Notes under the pieces: generated by a model | Databases searched by the model: none | Told to the model about the DNA's origin: nothing | What the model saw: only the letters and a program-made list of their open reading frames with translations | Position numbers and translations under genes: made by a program | Shown here: positions 8,603 to 15,659 of the stretch, in pieces | Layout: each line of letters opens with the position of its first letter | How positions within the stretch are numbered: position 1 is the stretch's first letter | NCBI RefSeq assembly: GCF_900142395.1 | Contig: NZ_FRAS01000008.1 | Span: 102,166-166,165 of the forward strand | Source: Hymenobacter psychrotolerans DSM 18569 | GTDB lineage: Bacteria > Bacteroidota > Bacteroidia > Cytophagales > Hymenobacteraceae | Reading direction: 5' to 3' | Length of the DNA: 64,000 bases

Positions 8603-8734
8603 CTATGGCCTGAGCACAAGAACCGTCCCACCCAGCAGCGCCGCCGCCATACCTGCCAGAATCGGTAGCGCATACGCCAGATTGGCTAGCCATGCACGAG
8701 GCCCCGAACCCGTCGCGGCTATTGCCGTAGCCAT
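8603..8734 (-). CDS. Possible small single-pass membrane protein (43 aa)
   Basis: A short ATG-to-TAG frame of 43 codons lies 19 bases upstream of the rhomboid gene on the same strand. The product begins MATAIAATGSGPRAW and then has one hydrophobic helix (about 20 residues, LPILAGMAAALLGGTVLVL) and a basic C-terminus (RP). Nothing else occupies this stretch. The family is not recognised. The single helix next to an intramembrane protease gene makes a small membrane protein plausible, but a chance frame in GC-rich DNA is equally possible. Confidence 0.3.
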   Translation of the reverse strand: MATAIAATGSGPRAWLANLAYALPILAGMAAALLGGTVLVLRP

Positions 8735-8992
8735 CGGCCGGCATAGCGCAACGGCGGGTTTTTATTTACTTATTCCAATAAACAACTAAGCTGACCGCTT
8801 GTATATTGCGAATAATTAGTTGTAGTTAGCACAGGGTATCTGTGCGTCTTTTTGTCATTCCCTTTGCCAGTCATCTATTCGGCCGCTACTCTGCGGGCTA
8901 CGGCCCAACGGTATCTGGCGCGTCCGCTCTATCAGAGTGCCCGGTCGCGGGCCTCCTTCACCCAGGCCGGCCTGGCGCTGAAAGAGGTGCGG
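8735..8992. other. Divergent intergenic region, AT-rich promoter stretch
   Basis: About 260 bases separate the leftward genes from the FkbM gene. A markedly AT-rich block at 8760-8830 probably contains the FkbM promoter. Bases 8852-8992 are open in the FkbM frame and could be coding from TTG 8852. No repeat or RNA structure was seen. Confidence 0.5.
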
Positions 8993-9739
8993 ATGAGCTT
9001 CCGGCAGTTTTTTACCTGGGCCAGCCCCTTTCACTCGGGACTGCGGAGCCTGAAATACGTGCTGATCGGGCTGGTGCGGCTGCCGCTGGGCCGCAGCGTA
9101 CGGCTTAGCTACGGCTACACCGGCGAAGACCGTCTGATAGAGTCGTTGCTGAAGCCGCTGGTTACGCACAACGGCTATTACGTGGAAGTAGGCTGCAACG
9201 AACCGCGCTTCATCTCCAACACCTTTCTGCTGTACCGGCGCGGGTGGCGCGGCATCTGCATCGACGCCAACGAGCAGCTAGTGCAGAAGTATCGGCGGAT
9301 TCGCCCACGCGACCAGGCGGTGTGCGCCTTCGTGTCGCACAGAACGGAGGCGCTCAGCTACCTGGAATTTGCCAACAGCGTCCTGTCCACCGCCGACCCG
9401 CAATATGTGCCGCAGTATCTGGCCCGGGGCGAACAGCTGCGGAGCCGCCGGCAGGTGCAGCCGCACTCGCTCACGGCCATTCTGGCGGAGCGCAATGCGC
9501 CGGCCCGCTTCGATCTGCTGGCTATCGATGCCGAAGAGTTTGACCTATCGGTGCTGCAGTCGTTGGATTTCGGGCGTTACCGGCCCCGGCTGGTGCTGGT
9601 GGAGGCGGAAGATTTCGACCCAAGCCAGCCGCTGCTACACCCCATCTGCACGTTTCTGCTGCCGCTGGGCTACGTGCTCAAAGGCAGCATGCTGAAGAAC
9701 CTGTACTTTATGGATGTAGCCAGCCATACGCCGCTTTAG
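8993..9739 (+). CDS. FkbM family methyltransferase
   Basis: The product is a SAM-dependent methyltransferase of the FkbM type (Methyltransf_21). Motif I reads GYYVEVGCNEPRFISNTF, followed by GWRGICIDANEQLV (motif for ribose-binding Asp) and later FDLLAIDAEEFDLSVLQ, the conserved IDAEG-like segment of this family. FkbM enzymes usually O-methylate sugars or polyketides; the acceptor here is unknown. The start is uncertain: ATG 8993 (preceded by AGAGG) gives 248 residues, while TTG 8852 in the same frame would add 47. It stands alone between two minus-strand genes, so it is probably monocistronic. Confidence 0.87.
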   Translation: MSFRQFFTWASPFHSGLRSLKYVLIGLVRLPLGRSVRLSYGYTGEDRLIESLLKPLVTHNGYYVEVGCNEPRFISNTFLLYRRGWRGICIDANEQLVQKYRRIRPRDQAVCAFVSHRTEALSYLEFANSVLSTADPQYVPQYLARGEQLRSRRQVQPHSLTAILAERNAPARFDLLAIDAEEFDLSVLQSLDFGRYRPRLVLVEAEDFDPSQPLLHPICTFLLPLGYVLKGSMLKNLYFMDVASHTPL

Positions 9740-9761
9740 CGGCGGCCTGCTTATCTGATAG

Positions 9762-10622
9762 CTACAGCGACGTGCCCCGGCGCAGCCCGTCTATCCACTT
9801 CTGGCGGCTCAGCAGGGCCTCATGCATCACGGTAGCCGAGTCGCGCAGGCCTGTTAAGTAGTTATCATAGACCGGCTCGCCACCTTGGTACCGGCTGCGC
9901 ATGGTTTGCAGCAGCTCGATGCGCAGGTAGGCACCCCGGCGCATCACATTCATCCGTTCGGCCAGCACCGGCGTGAGGCTGAAGTCATAGACAAGGGCCT
10001 TGGTAAGGCGGCGCCATTCTTCCAGCACGGTGGTAGCCTGGCCGGGCAGCGTAGAATCGGCCGCGGCCTTATTCACGCGCTCCAGCACGTACAGCGTCTG
10101 GTTTTCGGCCTTCCAGTAGCGCTCTGCCAGCAGGCGGTATCTGCGGGTAGCGGCGGTGTCGCGGGTACGTTCGGCGGCGGGCAGCTGGCGCATTTCCTGC
10201 GCAATCTGGGCGCGGGTGAGCGAGTCGAAACTCGGAATTACGTGGGTTTCTACGGATTGCAGCACCAGCGGCGCGTCGTCGGCAGTGTCCGTTACGGCAG
10301 CGTCCTGCTGGCCCGATGCGCTGCGGCTTTGCAGATAAAAGACGCCGCCCAGCAGCAGAATTGCCAGTACGACTACCCAGACAGCGCCTGGCCGCTGCCA
10401 CCAGCTCGGCTCTTCATACGATACCTCATCCGGTGCCTGCGGAAGCGGAGCAGACTCCGTGTGTGCCTCATGTAGCAGGTCGGGCCTGATGCCGCGGCGG
10501 CGCAACTCCAGGCGGGCGGTATACACCAGGTCGGGATGATAGAGGTCGGGATGCTGCACCAGAAACTGCAGCTCAGCATCGGTTTTCTGGCTAAGGAACT
10601 CGGAATCGGAAGAAGCGGCCAT
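9762..10622 (-). CDS. Single-pass membrane protein sharing its N-terminal module with the rhomboid protein
   Basis: This 286-residue protein has no recognised family over its full length. Residues about 10-47 (SQKTDAELQFLVQH...ARLELRRRG) closely match the N-terminal module of the rhomboid protein at 7744-8583. A Glu/Pro linker and WW pair then lead to one transmembrane helix (about residues 80-98, VWVVVLAILLLGGVFYL). The outer part, about residues 125-286, is predicted helical and rich in Arg and Glu. Topology is likely module inside, helical domain outside. The shared module suggests a common cytoplasmic interaction or sensing role, which is inference. Confidence 0.7.
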   Translation of the reverse strand: MAASSDSEFLSQKTDAELQFLVQHPDLYHPDLVYTARLELRRRGIRPDLLHEAHTESAPLPQAPDEVSYEEPSWWQRPGAVWVVVLAILLLGGVFYLQSRSASGQQDAAVTDTADDAPLVLQSVETHVIPSFDSLTRAQIAQEMRQLPAAERTRDTAATRRYRLLAERYWKAENQTLYVLERVNKAAADSTLPGQATTVLEEWRRLTKALVYDFSLTPVLAERMNVMRRGAYLRIELLQTMRSRYQGGEPVYDNYLTGLRDSATVMHEALLSRQKWIDGLRRGTSL

Positions 10623-10775
10623 GCCGGGATAGAAAAACGGATAGAGGTCAGAAATGAACCTTCAAGTTGGCAAAAACGCGCCATACTACCATACGCGCCG
10701 GCCAACGCCGTGGGCGCGGGCCGCGTATAGCAGGGTAGCACTTCTCACCTCATCCTTTCTTTTTCTATCCTACCC

Positions 10776-11069
10776 ATGGCACACGACCAGCAAGAACCCC
10801 AGCCCAGCAACCAGAACTCTACGCACAAAGCCGGTGCTGAGCGCCAGGACAACGATATGAGCACCGCCGGCCGCATTCCGGGCCAGAATGATCCGGACGC
10901 CAAAGCCAGCGGCAACCCCGAAGCTGCCAGCACTCAGGAAAACATGGGCGACGGTACCGGCATCCGCGGCGCGTACGGCAACAGCAGCCAGACCAACGGA
11001 GCCGAGGGCACCTCTGACGCTGACGCCGAAGGCAACCCCACCAAAAAAACCGACCAGTGGGCTGAATAG
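10776..11069 (+). CDS. Small, highly hydrophilic, probably disordered protein
   Basis: The 97-residue product has almost no hydrophobic residues and is dominated by Asn, Gln, Gly, Asp, Glu, Ala and Thr (MAHDQQEPQPSNQNSTHK at the start, KKTDQWAE at the end). There is no signal peptide, membrane helix or recognisable domain. The composition recalls small hydrophilic stress or desiccation-associated proteins, but no family motif is seen. The ATG lies in a CATCCTTTC-TTTTTCTATCC pyrimidine-rich leader, and a strong double hairpin follows. Those flanks support a real gene; the function is unknown. Confidence 0.6.
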   Translation: MAHDQQEPQPSNQNSTHKAGAERQDNDMSTAGRIPGQNDPDAKASGNPEAASTQENMGDGTGIRGAYGNSSQTNGAEGTSDADAEGNPTKKTDQWAE

Positions 11070-11093
11070 CCTGCCCGGCCGTTGTTGCCGCAC

Positions 11094-11156
11094 GCCCTCT
11101 GGCTGCCGTAAGTACCATCTTATGGCAGCCGAAGGGCGTACGGTTTTTTGCCGTAC
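11094..11156 (+). terminator. Double hairpin with T6 tract
   Basis: A long imperfect stem (GCCCTCTGGCTGCCGTAAG pairing with CTTATGGCAGCCGAAGGGC, 11094-11137) is followed by CGTACGG-TTTTTT-CCGTACG, itself a small hairpin around the T-run. It terminates the small hydrophilic protein gene. Confidence 0.75.
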
Positions 11157-11316
11157 GGTTGTGGGCCGGGCCACAAGGCCAGCGGTTGGCCGGGCCGCGT
11201 GCGCCGGCCAGGAGTGCGCCGGAATTATGCGGCAAAATCGGGGAAATGCGGGCTGCCCAGCGCAACGCACTGTCGACTAAGCCCTAACTTGCGGGCTGAT
11301 TTCCTTTGTTGTGCTG

Positions 11317-13107
11317 ATGTTTTCACTGTCTGGCGCTGGTCGCCGCGTTCTTTCCCTGTTGCTGATTGCCGGTCTGCTGGCCATTTTTTGCCGCCCCGCC
11401 ACTGCCGATGTGCCTCCCAAACGCGAGCTGCGCGGCGTCTGGATTGCAACGGTGGAAAATATCGACTGGCCCAGCGCCCGCAACCTCACCCCCGAGCAGC
11501 AGCGCCGCGAGTACATCCGGATGCTTGATGCGCAGCAGCGCACCGGCATCAATGCGGTATTCGTGCAGGTGCGGCCCGCCTCCGATGCCTTCTACCAGAG
11601 CAGCCTGGAGCCCTGGAGCAAGTGGCTGACCGGCACGCAGGGCAAGGCCCCCAGCCCCGCCTACGACCCGCTGCCCTTCATGATTGAAGAAGCCCACGCC
11701 CGTGGCATGGAGTTTCACGCGTGGTTTAACCCGTACCGTGGCAGCACCGATACGCTGACGCGGCGCCTGGCGCCCCTGCACCCGTTCCGGCAGCACCCGG
11801 AGTGGTTTCTGCGCTACTCCGGCAAGCTGCTCTACAACCCGGGCCTGCCCGAAGTACGCCAGTACATCAACCGCGTGATACTGGACGTAGTGCGCCGCTA
11901 CGACATCGACGGGGTGCATTTCGACGATTATTTCTACCCGTATCCTGAGGCGGGCAAAGTCATTCAGGACGAAGCCGCTTTTGCCCGCCACAACCCCGAC
12001 GGCCTGAAGCTGCCCGACTGGCGCCGCCAAAACGTGAACATCCTCATCCGCGACCTGCACGACTCCATCCAGAGCACCAAGCGCTGGGTGAAGTTCGGTA
12101 TTTCGCCCTTCGGGGTGTGGCGCAACCAGGCCACCGACCCCAACGGCTCGGCCACCAGAGCCTTCCAGGGCTACGATGGCCTGTATGCCGACGCGCTGGA
12201 ATGGGTGCGCAAGGGCTGGGTTGATTATCTGCTGCCGCAGCTGTACTGGAGCTCCACTTTCCGGCTGGCGCAGTATCCGGTACTGGTAGAATGGTGGGCG
12301 CGCAACGCCAACGGCCGCCACCTCTACATCGGGCACGGGGCCTACCGCATGTCGGAGAGCACCAAGGCCGATACCACGTGGCGCAACCCGCGCGAGCTGC
12401 CCCGGCAGGTACGCCTGAACCGCACTTTCCCGACGGAAGTAGGCGGGAGCGTGTTTTTTAGCTCCAAGTCGTTGCTGGCTAATGCCCTCCACACCACCGA
12501 TTCGCTGCGGCAGAACCTGTTCCGCTATCCGGCGCTGGTGCCCACCATGCCCTGGCTCGATGCCGTGCCGCCCCGTCCCGCCCAGAACCTGACCCTGACG
12601 GCCGCGTTGCCCGCCAATACCCTTACCTGGCAGCCTTCCCCCATTGCCTCCGACGGCGACCTGGCCGCGTACTATGTGCTGTACCGGTTCGAGGGCGACG
12701 AAACGCCCACGCCCAACGACCCGCGCCGTATTCTGGCCGTGATACGGCCCCGTACCGGAACCGGCCTGGCATTCACGGACACCACGGCCCGGCCCGGCCA
12801 GACCTACGCCTACTACCTGACCGCTGTAGACCGCCTGCACAATGAAAGCCGGCCCGTGAGTGTGCGCACCACCGGCCGCACAGGCGAAATTATCCTGGCC
12901 CAGGCTCCTGCCGAAACGCCAGCAGCCACGCCCACCGCTCCGGCTACACCGCCTGCCACTACTTCGCCAGTAACGGTGCCCGCCCCGCGTCCGGCAGCCT
13001 CGCCGCCGGTTGCTAACCGGCCAGCGGCCAGCGCTGTCACCAAAATCAAGACGAAGACCAAACCGAAAAAGAAGGGCTTCTTCCGGCGCCTGTTTGGCGG
13101 CCGCTAG
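11317..13107 (+). CDS. Secreted family-10-like glycosyl hydrolase (GHL10 / DUF187) with C-terminal basic tail
   Basis: The 596-residue protein starts at ATG 11317 with a signal peptide. Residues about 30-400 are a GHL10 TIM-barrel domain: ELRGVWIATVENIDWPS, GINAVFVQVRP, FHAWFNPYRG, YDIDGVHFDDYFYPYP and KFGISPFGVWRN are all family hallmarks. A fibronectin-III-like domain follows (about 415-520), then a Pro/Ala/Thr linker, and the chain ends in a very basic segment (KIKTKTKPKKKGFFRRLFGG). Related proteins act on polysaccharides of the envelope, possibly peptidoglycan-associated glycans; the substrate is not known. It converges with the 13182 gene across a perfect terminator. Confidence 0.9.
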   Translation: MFSLSGAGRRVLSLLLIAGLLAIFCRPATADVPPKRELRGVWIATVENIDWPSARNLTPEQQRREYIRMLDAQQRTGINAVFVQVRPASDAFYQSSLEPWSKWLTGTQGKAPSPAYDPLPFMIEEAHARGMEFHAWFNPYRGSTDTLTRRLAPLHPFRQHPEWFLRYSGKLLYNPGLPEVRQYINRVILDVVRRYDIDGVHFDDYFYPYPEAGKVIQDEAAFARHNPDGLKLPDWRRQNVNILIRDLHDSIQSTKRWVKFGISPFGVWRNQATDPNGSATRAFQGYDGLYADALEWVRKGWVDYLLPQLYWSSTFRLAQYPVLVEWWARNANGRHLYIGHGAYRMSESTKADTTWRNPRELPRQVRLNRTFPTEVGGSVFFSSKSLLANALHTTDSLRQNLFRYPALVPTMPWLDAVPPRPAQNLTLTAALPANTLTWQPSPIASDGDLAAYYVLYRFEGDETPTPNDPRRILAVIRPRTGTGLAFTDTTARPGQTYAYYLTAVDRLHNESRPVSVRTTGRTGEIILAQAPAETPAATPTAPATPPATTSPVTVPAPRPAASPPVANRPAASAVTKIKTKTKPKKKGFFRRLFGGR

Positions 13108-13127
13108 CCTGCCCTGCCATGATAAAA

Positions 13128-13163
13128 GCAACGCGCCCGGCCTTCCAAGGCCGGGCGCGTTGC
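13128..13163. terminator. Perfect palindromic bidirectional terminator
   Basis: Two 17-base arms (GCAACGCGCCCGGCCTT and its complement) surround a 2-base loop between the convergent genes ending at 13107 and 13182. AAAA precedes the stem, giving a U-tract for the minus-strand gene. Confidence 0.8.
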
Positions 13164-13181
13164 GTATGGGGCTGTAGCCGT

Positions 13182-13673
13182 TTATTTCCGCAGGGCAGGC
13201 AGCCGGGTGTACAGCACCTGCTCGAACACCTGTAGCTCTGGCTGCATAATAGGGCTTTGCAGCAGCAGCTTGCGGCGCGTAAGCTCCACAATGCTCTGCC
13301 CATCGAACAAGGGCTCGTCGTTGGTGGAAGTCTGGCTGTAGAGCAGGCCCCGGCGGATGCGGTAGGTGCCCTTTTCTGAGTGAACCAGCTGGCCCCGGCG
13401 CGTCGTGGCATACGTGTAAGTGCTGTCGGGCAGGAACTCCACAACCAGGGTCAGCTCGCCGTTGGTGATGCCGATATTGGTGTCGGCCGCGGGGCTATGG
13501 AACAGCTGCTCCTGCAGGGAGTCGGGCAGGGTAGAAGGAGCTTCAAACGCAATCTGCTGCAATGCCCAGCGGCCTACCAGGGACGTCTGCGCCCGGGCGC
13601 TGACAGCCAGGAGCAGCAGGCTCGAAACCGCCATAAACCGGCGAAAGAAGGATGCAAAAGCAGAAGCAGGCAT
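13182..13673 (-). CDS. Secreted lipocalin-like hypothetical protein
   Basis: ATG 13673 gives 163 residues with a signal peptide (hydrophobic AVSSLLLLAVSARAQ). The mature chain begins SLVGRWALQQI and later has LVVEFLPDSTYTYATT and EKGTYRIRRGLLY, the pattern of small lipocalin-like domain proteins of Bacteroidota (G-x-W near the start, then strands with G-T-Y). It would be a periplasmic or surface ligand-binding protein; the ligand is unknown. An upstream non-ATG codon at 13712 could add 13 residues. Its neighbour upstream on the same strand is a Fur-family gene, 54 bases away. Confidence 0.65.
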   Translation of the reverse strand: MPASAFASFFRRFMAVSSLLLLAVSARAQTSLVGRWALQQIAFEAPSTLPDSLQEQLFHSPAADTNIGITNGELTLVVEFLPDSTYTYATTRRGQLVHSEKGTYRIRRGLLYSQTSTNDEPLFDGQSIVELTRRKLLLQSPIMQPELQVFEQVLYTRLPALRK

Positions 13674-13727
13674 AGAGGAGCTATGGTAAGCCGAAGCCGG
13701 GCGCCGCGCCAAGCCTGCGCCGGCAGG

Positions 13728-14174
13728 CTAGTGGGCCGCCGGCTGGCTGGGCTGGCACTTATTGCAGATGCCCGACAGCAGCAGGTCGCTGCGCTGGGCC
13801 TGAAACCGGCCCGGCAGCACCACGGGCGGAATGGCCACCTGGTTGAGGCAGTACGTATGCTGGCAGGCGTTGCACTTGAAATGCACGTGGTTGTCGTGGT
13901 GGGCGTGCTCCGTACAGTCCACCGAGCAGGATGCGTAGTGAATGATGTCGGTGGCATCCACCACCCGATGAATAACGCCCTGCTGCTCAAAGGTGCGCAA
14001 GGTGCGGTACAGCGTAATCCGGTCGATGCCCGCTGAGCCTAGTTCCTGCTCTATGTCGTTGCTGGAAAGAGCATAGGGCTTGCTGAGCAGCACCTGCAGC
14101 ACCTGCCGCCGGATAGGCGTAGCGCGCAGACCGTGCTGGGCCAGAGTTTCAGTGATACGGGTGGTAAGGGGCAT
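13728..14174 (-). CDS. Fur family metalloregulator
   Basis: The 148-residue protein has the Fur layout: a winged-helix DNA-binding domain (residues 1-85, with the recognition segment DRITLYRTLRTFEQQGVIH) and a dimerisation/metal domain with an HAHHDNHVHFKC histidine cluster. Structural zinc is expected at two Cys pairs, CNAC and CNKC. The sequence does not decide between Fur, Zur and PerR types; the His-rich stretch would suit zinc or iron sensing. The minus strand reads TAATTTTG-AAGT-ATG, a consensus -7 element four bases from the start, so the transcript is probably leaderless. A second Fur homologue lies at 61160. Confidence 0.9.
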   Translation of the reverse strand: MPLTTRITETLAQHGLRATPIRRQVLQVLLSKPYALSSNDIEQELGSAGIDRITLYRTLRTFEQQGVIHRVVDATDIIHYASCSVDCTEHAHHDNHVHFKCNACQHTYCLNQVAIPPVVLPGRFQAQRSDLLLSGICNKCQPSQPAAH

Positions 14175-14178
14175 ACTT

Positions 14179-14186
14179 CAAAATTA
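14179..14186 (-). promoter_or_regulatory. TAnnTTTG promoter element four bases before the fur-family start
   Basis: TAATTTTG on the minus strand matches the Bacteroidota -7 consensus exactly and ends four bases before ATG 14174. The expected transcription start falls on or next to the ATG. Confidence 0.6.
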
Positions 14187-14243
14187 CGGATTCAGCGAGA
14201 CTTACGCGGCCGCCCGGCTGCCCAAACCGCCCAGGCTAAACCA

Positions 14244-14272
14244 ACAACGCCGCCCCAAAGGAGCGGCGTTGT
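14244..14272 (-). terminator. Hairpin downstream of the first Sus operon
   Basis: Arms ACAACGCCGC and GCGGCGTTGT surround a 9-base loop just beyond the stop of the minus-strand gene ending at 14298. The U-tract is poor. Confidence 0.5.
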
Positions 14273-14297
14273 GCAGAAAACACGGAAGGCAGGCCGC

Positions 14298-15614
14298 TTA
14301 CAGCGCCTTCACGGCCAGCGTCAGGGCCACATCGGTAGCCGAGGTGCGGTTGATGCCGGTAACGGTGAAGATGACGTACTGGTCGAGGCCGCGCAGGCGG
14401 GCAATTACCACGTCGCCGACCACCACATTATCGAGCTGAGTGACCTGGCTGGCCGCGGCCGTAGTCAGGAACGTCTGGCGGATGCTGTTGAGCGTGGCGT
14501 TGGTGTAAGCTGCCGCGCCGCCGGTAGTCAGGCGCACGAAGCGCGTAGTCGTAACGGGCGGGGTGGCCGTGGCATTCAGAGCCTGCAGCCGCACGGCGTT
14601 GGTGGCGGTGCTGGTGATGGCAACATCCTTGGTACCCGACGAAGCCGTTGCCGCAACCGGCGCGAAAGTAGCCAGGTCGTAAGCGGCCAGGTCGCCGCCG
14701 GTGGTGCCCGTGTAGTTAAGCGTAACGGTGCGGGCGGCGGCCAGCGCCGTAGGCGTGCCGGGCGTGATGGCAGGGGCCGTAACGGTGGCCGCGCGCACGC
14801 TCGGGGCCAGGGGTGGAATCCGGTCCTGATAGAGGCTCTTCACCTCGAAGCGGAACACCACCGGCTGGCCCGCGCTGCCGGCAGGCAACGTCAGGTCTAC
14901 GTTGACGGTAGTGGCCGCGCCGCTTTGGGTGCCGGCCGTGGGCACGCGCTGCCGCGCAAAGCGCCGTTCAGCCGCCGTACCCACTTTTATATAGGTAATC
15001 AGGCTGTCGAGGTCTTTGCGCAGAGTGCCGGTGGCCGTGAGGGAAGTGGCCGTGTTGATGCCGCCTTCATTGAGCACCACCGGGAAGCGGACTACGTCGC
15101 CGGGTACAGGCGTGCTGGTGCCGGGGGCCGTTACGTTGGTGGCGTCGTTCAGGCGGATGGTAGGCGTGGCTTCGGCCAGCCGGAAGCTGAACGTGCGGAG
15201 CTTGGACTGCCCGTTGGTGCTCACCACCACAGCGTCTACGCGCACGTTGGCCTTGTTCTGGCCGGCCGGTACGGTGTAGTTCACGAGCAGCGTGTCCGAC
15301 TGCCGGATGCGGGAAAAGGCCGGCTGATACGGAATGGTTTGCACCAGCGTAGAGTCGCGGTTGGGCTCTATCTTCTGCAGAATCCGGATTTCGCGGATTG
15401 GGTCGGTCTGCTGAGCAAAGCGGAGCTCGAACTGCACTATCTCGCCGGGAGCGTACTTGGTAGCCGTGCCGAGGGCATTGGCTGTGAAAGTGGGGAACTG
15501 CGGTCCGGTTTCGGAGTAGTAGGTATCAAGCTCCTTGTCGCAGCTGCCCAGCAGCACAACGGCCAGCAGGGGCAGTAGCCGGGCAGCGGCCCGGGAAATT
15601 ATAGATGAGGTCAT
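14298..15614 (-). CDS. Lipoprotein of the first SusC/D operon, beta-rich
   Basis: The 438-residue protein has a lipoprotein signal (LLAVVLLGSC, Cys about residue 25) and a long Thr/Ala/Val-rich beta-type mature region, probably several immunoglobulin-like domains. Segments such as YAPGEIVQFELRF and AGQPVVFRFEVKSLYQDR resemble the surface-exposed glycan-binding lipoproteins (SusE/SusF-like) that follow SusD genes. No enzymatic motif is seen. It starts 45 bases after the SusD stop and so is the third gene of the operon SusC-SusD-lipoprotein. The role as a surface ligand-binding accessory is inferred from position. Confidence 0.7.
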   Translation of the reverse strand: MTSSIISRAAARLLPLLAVVLLGSCDKELDTYYSETGPQFPTFTANALGTATKYAPGEIVQFELRFAQQTDPIREIRILQKIEPNRDSTLVQTIPYQPAFSRIRQSDTLLVNYTVPAGQNKANVRVDAVVVSTNGQSKLRTFSFRLAEATPTIRLNDATNVTAPGTSTPVPGDVVRFPVVLNEGGINTATSLTATGTLRKDLDSLITYIKVGTAAERRFARQRVPTAGTQSGAATTVNVDLTLPAGSAGQPVVFRFEVKSLYQDRIPPLAPSVRAATVTAPAITPGTPTALAAARTVTLNYTGTTGGDLAAYDLATFAPVAATASSGTKDVAITSTATNAVRLQALNATATPPVTTTRFVRLTTGGAAAYTNATLNSIRQTFLTTAAASQVTQLDNVVVGDVVIARLRGLDQYVIFTVTGINRTSATDVALTLAVKAL

Positions 15615-15659
15615 GGACTTCAGAAAAAATAGCCAGGAAAAGAACTGACGGACTGCGCC

